In this document: in pieces, positions 59,616-64,000 of the stretch
How the letters are laid out: each line of letters begins with the position of its first letter
Position numbering within the stretch: the stretch's first letter is position 1
Origin: FEN-1219 sp963817615
GTDB taxonomy: Bacteria; Pseudomonadota; Gammaproteobacteria; Steroidobacterales; Rariloculaceae
Length of the DNA: 64,000 nt
Assembly: GCA_963817615.1 (NCBI GenBank)
Contig: CAWFPH010000004.1
Coordinates: 186,001 to 250,000, forward strand
Direction: 5' to 3'
Made by a program: the position numbers and the translations under genes
The notes under the pieces: model-generated
Databases searched by the model: none
Told to the model about the DNA's origin: nothing
Seen by the model: only the letters and a program-made list of their open reading frames with translations

Positions 59616-60878
59616 GTGCACCCGACTCCGGAATTTTGGTTAGCCCGCCAACCAATTCTCGACCTCACCGGTAAAACCGTCGCTTACGAGCTGTTGTTCC
59701 GCTCGGGTGCTTCGGCTGCGGCGAACGTCACCGACGGCCGCATGGCAACCGCAAGTGTGATCAGCTACGCATTCAACGAGCTCGGCCTCGGCTCCGTGCT
59801 CGGCGACTTGACCGGCTACATCAACTTCGACGCGCGGCTTCTCAAGTCGGACGTGGTCGAGCTGCTTCCGCCGGAACGCACGGTCATCGAGCTGCTCGAA
59901 ACGATCGACATCGACGAGCGTATCGTCGAGCGCTGCCGCGAGCTGCGCTCCCGCGGCTTCTCGTTCGCGCTCGACGACATCGTGCAGCTCGACGCGGCGC
60001 ATGCGCCGATCCTGCCGCTCGTCGACGTGATCAAGGTGGACGTGCTCGCCACGGCGCCGGCCGCACTGCCCCGCGTCATCGCACGCGCACGCTCTGCACC
60101 TCACGTGAAGCTGCTCGCGGAGAAGGTCGATTCGCACGAGCAAGCCACTCGCTGCCGGGAGCTCGGATTCGAGCTTTTTCAAGGCTATTTCTTCGCGCGT
60201 CCCGTCGTAATGCAGGGCCGACGGGCGGATCCGTCGAAGCGGATCCTGATGCAGCTGCTCGAGCAGGCGCTCGGCGACAGCGACAACGCCGCGATCGAAG
60301 AATCGTTCAAGCAGGCGCCCGAGCTCAGCTACAAGCTGATGCGACTCGTGAACTCCGTCGGCATGCGCACGCGCTCGTCGATCCAGTCGCTACCACACGC
60401 CTTGAGGATACTCGGACGCAAGCAGCTGCAGCGCTGGGTACAGGTGCTGCTGTTCGCTCATCAGAGCACCGGCGACTTCCCGAGCCCGCTGCTGCAGATG
60501 GCGGCCGCGCGCGGCAAGCTCATGGAGCTGCTCGCCGAGCAGCGCAAGGAAAAGCAGGCGTACCGCGACCGCGCCTTCATGACGGGCATCTTGTCGCTGC
60601 TCGACACGCTGCTCGAGGCGCCGATGGCGGACGTCATCGCTGAGCTCAACTTGCCCGACGACGTACGCGAGGCGCTGTTGCTGCGCTCTGGATCGCTCGG
60701 GCATCTGCTCGAGGTGATCGAGGCGCTCGAGCGGACCGACGATGCGCGCGTATCGACCCTGCTCGCGGCGGGCGACCCGTGCCCGACGGCGAAGCTGCCG
60801 CAGCTCCAGATCGCCGCTCTTGCTTGGTCGAACGCCCTCGGCCAGTGCCTCGAGGAACCCGGCGGCGCCGCCGCCTAA
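59616..60878 (+). CDS. EAL-HDOD signalling protein with degenerate EAL domain
   Basis: A 420-residue protein from GTG 59616. The N-terminal domain (about 5-200) has the EAL fold but a changed signature (Y-E-L-L-F in place of E-A-L), A-L-D-D-I without the F-G-T-G that follows in active enzymes, and L-A-E-K-V-D instead of A-E-G-V-E. So it probably binds but does not cleave c-di-GMP. The C-terminal HDOD domain (about 210-420) has A-P-E-L-S-Y-K-L-M-R-L-V-N-S, S-I-Q-S-L-P-H-A-L-R-I-L-G and R-A-F-M-T-G-I-L-S-L-L-D. Related proteins (YuxH, CdgJ) regulate motility or biofilm. Convergent with proS. Confidence 0.88.
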   Translation: MHPTPEFWLARQPILDLTGKTVAYELLFRSGASAAANVTDGRMATASVISYAFNELGLGSVLGDLTGYINFDARLLKSDVVELLPPERTVIELLETIDIDERIVERCRELRSRGFSFALDDIVQLDAAHAPILPLVDVIKVDVLATAPAALPRVIARARSAPHVKLLAEKVDSHEQATRCRELGFELFQGYFFARPVVMQGRRADPSKRILMQLLEQALGDSDNAAIEESFKQAPELSYKLMRLVNSVGMRTRSSIQSLPHALRILGRKQLQRWVQVLLFAHQSTGDFPSPLLQMAAARGKLMELLAEQRKEKQAYRDRAFMTGILSLLDTLLEAPMADVIAELNLPDDVREALLLRSGSLGHLLEVIEALERTDDARVSTLLAAGDPCPTAKLPQLQIAALAWSNALGQCLEEPGGAAA

Positions 60879-60900
60879 GCCACTCCCGCATGTGGGGCCA

Positions 60901-60926
60901 CGCACGAACGCCAATGCGGTCGTGCG
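60901..60926. terminator. Hairpin between convergent EAL-HDOD and proS genes
   Basis: CGCACGA (60901-60907) pairs with TCGTGCG (60920-60926), and an inner CGC/GCG pair encloses a CAAT loop, with one A/G mismatch. It lies in the 58-bp gap between the convergent genes, so it may serve both. No T-run. Confidence 0.45.
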
Positions 60927-60936
60927 AGGAGGTGCG

Positions 60937-62463
60937 TTAGTAAGCTTTGGCGAAGACGACGCGCCGGCGGCTCGGGTTGCCGGTGAACGGACAGGTGCCG
61001 GGCTCGTCGGCCTCAAGCGGCACGCAGCGCACGGTCACGCCGAGGTCGTCCTTGAGGCGCTGCTCGAGCGCGACGTCGCCGCCGAAGTGCGTGAGCGCAA
61101 AGCCGCCGTGGATCGGGGCCGGAGCATCGTCGCGCGCGCGCTCGGCCGTGAAGAACTCATAGAACTCCTCGCGCGTATCGATGCGCCGCGTGTGCGCCTC
61201 GCGAAACGCGTGCGCACGCGCGTAGAGGCTGTCCTGGATCGACGCAAGCGTCGCCGCGATCTCGGCGACGAACGCCGCCCGCGACACACTCTGCTTGTCT
61301 TTCGGCGCGCGATCGCGCCGGCCGACGAACACGGAATCCTTGTCGATGTCGCGCGGGCCGATCTCGAGCCGCAGCGGCACGCCTTTGCGCACCCACTGCC
61401 AGACCTTCTCGCCGCCGCGCTCCTCACGCTCATCGACGATCACGCGCACGGCAGCGTCGTCGTAACGCTCGGCGCGCAGCTCCGCCGCCACGCGGCGGCA
61501 ATACTCGAGCACGCGCGGCTTCTCGTCGTCGGACCGAAAGATCGGAATGATCACGACGTGCGCAGGCGCGAGCTTCGGCGGCAGGACGAAGCCGTCGTCG
61601 TCGGAGTGCGTCATCAGCAGACCGCCGATGAGCCGCGTGGATACGCCCCAGCTGGTCGTCCACGCGTACTGCTGCTGGCCGGTTTGATCGAGAAATTGAA
61701 TGCCGCTCGCGCGCGCGAAGTTCCGGCCGAGAAAATGGCTCGTGCCGGCCTGCAGCGCCTTGCGGTCCTGCATCATCGCCTCGATGCTGAAGGTGCGCTC
61801 GGCCCCCGGGAACCGCTCGCCCTCGGTTTTCTCGCCTCTGATCACGGGCACGGCCAGCCACTGCTCGGCGAACGTGGCGTAGACATCGAGCATCCGCATC
61901 GTCTCCTCGACGGCCTCCTCGCGCGTCGCGTGCGCGGTATGCCCTTCCTGCCACAAGAACTCGGTGGTCCGTAGGAACAGGCGCGTACGCATCTCCCAGC
62001 GGACGACGTTAGCCCACTGGTTGATCAAGAGCGGCAGATCGCGGTAGCTCTGCACCCAGCGCGAGAACGCGTCGCCGATGATCGTCTCGGATGTGGGCCG
62101 CACGACGAGCGGCTCCTCGAGCTCGCCGGCCGGCTCGAGCTTGCCGTCGGCGCCGACCTCGAGCCGATGGTGCGTGACCACCGCGCACTCCTTCGCGAAG
62201 CCTTCGACGTGCGCGGCCTCCTTCTGGAAGAACGACAGCGGGATGAACAGCGGGAAATACGCGTTCACATGACCGGTCGCCTTGAACATGTCGTCGAGCG
62301 CCCGCTGCATGTTTTCCCAAAGCGAGTACCCCCACGGCCGGATGATCATGCAGCCGCGCACGGGGGAGGTCTCGGCAAGGTCCGCGCCGGCGATCACCTG
62401 TTGGTACCACTCGGCGTAGTTCTCTTCCCGCGTCGGCGAGATGGCGGTCTTCGGCTTGCTCAT
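60937..62463 (-). CDS. proS: Prolyl-tRNA synthetase, archaeal/eukaryotic type
   Basis: A 508-residue enzyme (ATG 62463), the size of the compact ProS group; the E. coli type is about 570 and has an insertion editing domain that is absent here. Class II motifs are present: a motif-1 region with S-P-V-R-G-C-M-I-I-R-P-W-G-Y, V-R-P-T-S-E-T-I-I and FLRTTEFLWQEGHTAHAT (motif 2). T-S-W-G-V-S-T-R-L-I-G is motif 3. The C-terminal extension with C-P-F-T-G-N-P ends in Tyr, a mark of this form. It charges tRNA-Pro. Presumably the cell's essential or only ProRS; no second copy is visible here. Confidence 0.95.
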   Translation of the reverse strand: MSKPKTAISPTREENYAEWYQQVIAGADLAETSPVRGCMIIRPWGYSLWENMQRALDDMFKATGHVNAYFPLFIPLSFFQKEAAHVEGFAKECAVVTHHRLEVGADGKLEPAGELEEPLVVRPTSETIIGDAFSRWVQSYRDLPLLINQWANVVRWEMRTRLFLRTTEFLWQEGHTAHATREEAVEETMRMLDVYATFAEQWLAVPVIRGEKTEGERFPGAERTFSIEAMMQDRKALQAGTSHFLGRNFARASGIQFLDQTGQQQYAWTTSWGVSTRLIGGLLMTHSDDDGFVLPPKLAPAHVVIIPIFRSDDEKPRVLEYCRRVAAELRAERYDDAAVRVIVDEREERGGEKVWQWVRKGVPLRLEIGPRDIDKDSVFVGRRDRAPKDKQSVSRAAFVAEIAATLASIQDSLYARAHAFREAHTRRIDTREEFYEFFTAERARDDAPAPIHGGFALTHFGGDVALEQRLKDDLGVTVRCVPLEADEPGTCPFTGNPSRRRVVFAKAY

Positions 62464-62562
62464 AAGGCCGGCAAGAATAGCGAGCTTGCCGTGCGAACGC
62501 CAAGGACGGCCCCGCACGCCCGCCGCCGCGCCCGGGCAGCGCCACGAAACCGTGCTCGACAA

Positions 62563-62588
62563 GAAGCCGGGCAGAGGCGCCCGGCTTC
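62563..62588 (-). terminator. Intrinsic terminator hairpin after the DegQ-type protease gene
   Basis: Ten-base perfect arms GAAGCCGGGC (62563-62572) and GCCCGGCTTC (62579-62588) enclose a six-base loop. On the minus strand the hairpin lies 20 bases after the protease stop and is followed by a short T-containing stretch (TTGT). It separates the protease from proS. Confidence 0.75.
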
Positions 62589-62608
62589 GGGAAGTCCTCG
62601 CCGCCGAC

Positions 62609-64000
<1,392 letters not shown>

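Overview
This is a high-G+C, densely coded chromosomal window from a Gram-negative bacterium, most likely a gammaproteobacterium near Steroidobacterales/Nevskiales. The pointers are Gram-negative envelope genes (TonB receptor, DegQ-type protease, MltD), an RpoH-type heat-shock promoter, an RpoN-dependent two-component system, cysI with DUF934/DUF2849 partners, and several secreted DUF6152 and W-x-G-D-T-L-V-V proteins. The lineage is inferred from gene content. I saw no rRNA, tRNA, IS element, prophage or CRISPR array.

Layout. 1-6.6 kb: small secreted proteins, a PAP2 phosphatase, two hsp20 genes behind a sigma-32 promoter, and a membrane protein. 6.5-21.4 kb: a large ABC export operon (adaptor, ATPase, four tandem ~820-residue FtsX/MacB-type permeases) on the minus strand. 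It diverges from an NtrC-type response regulator and its histidine kinase, with a sigma-54 promoter and candidate activator sites between them. 21.4-29.7 kb: housekeeping and accessory genes (DUF456, esterase, ketopantoate-reductase-like, EF-hand, DUF2235, SnoaL-like, DUF985 cupin, GST). 29.9-35.6 kb: mltD, hemD, and the sulfite/nitrite reductase operon DUF2849-cysI-DUF934. 35.7-40.2 kb: a c-di-GMP sensor/phosphodiesterase gene broken by two frame changes, divergent from a cupredoxin-like protein and an outer-membrane porin-like protein. 40.2-46.3 kb: a DnaA-box cluster, hydrolases, an orphan FtsX permease, and a c-di-GMP-I riboswitch before an FAD-linked oxidoreductase. 46.4-56 kb (minus strand): ATP sulfurylase/APS kinase fusion, malonyltransferase-like protein, UMF1-type MFS transporter, DUF6152 protein, 2-hydroxyacid dehydrogenase, metallo-hydrolase, glycogen phosphorylase. 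56.2-64 kb: thioesterase, TerC protein, TonB receptor, EAL-HDOD protein, archaeal/eukaryotic-type prolyl-tRNA synthetase, and a DegQ-type protease cut by the window end.

Themes. Sulfur assimilation and siroheme supply are spread over hemD, cysI and sat-cysC. c-di-GMP appears three times: a phosphodiesterase-type sensor, an EAL-HDOD protein with a degenerate EAL domain, and a riboswitch. Three frame disruptions occur in otherwise intact-looking genes: one in the ABC ATPase, exactly at its signature motif, and two in the c-di-GMP sensor. They could be assembly errors, decay or, for the ATPase, -1 frameshifting. The most interesting units are the four-permease operon with its sigma-54 circuit and the riboswitch-controlled oxidoreductase.
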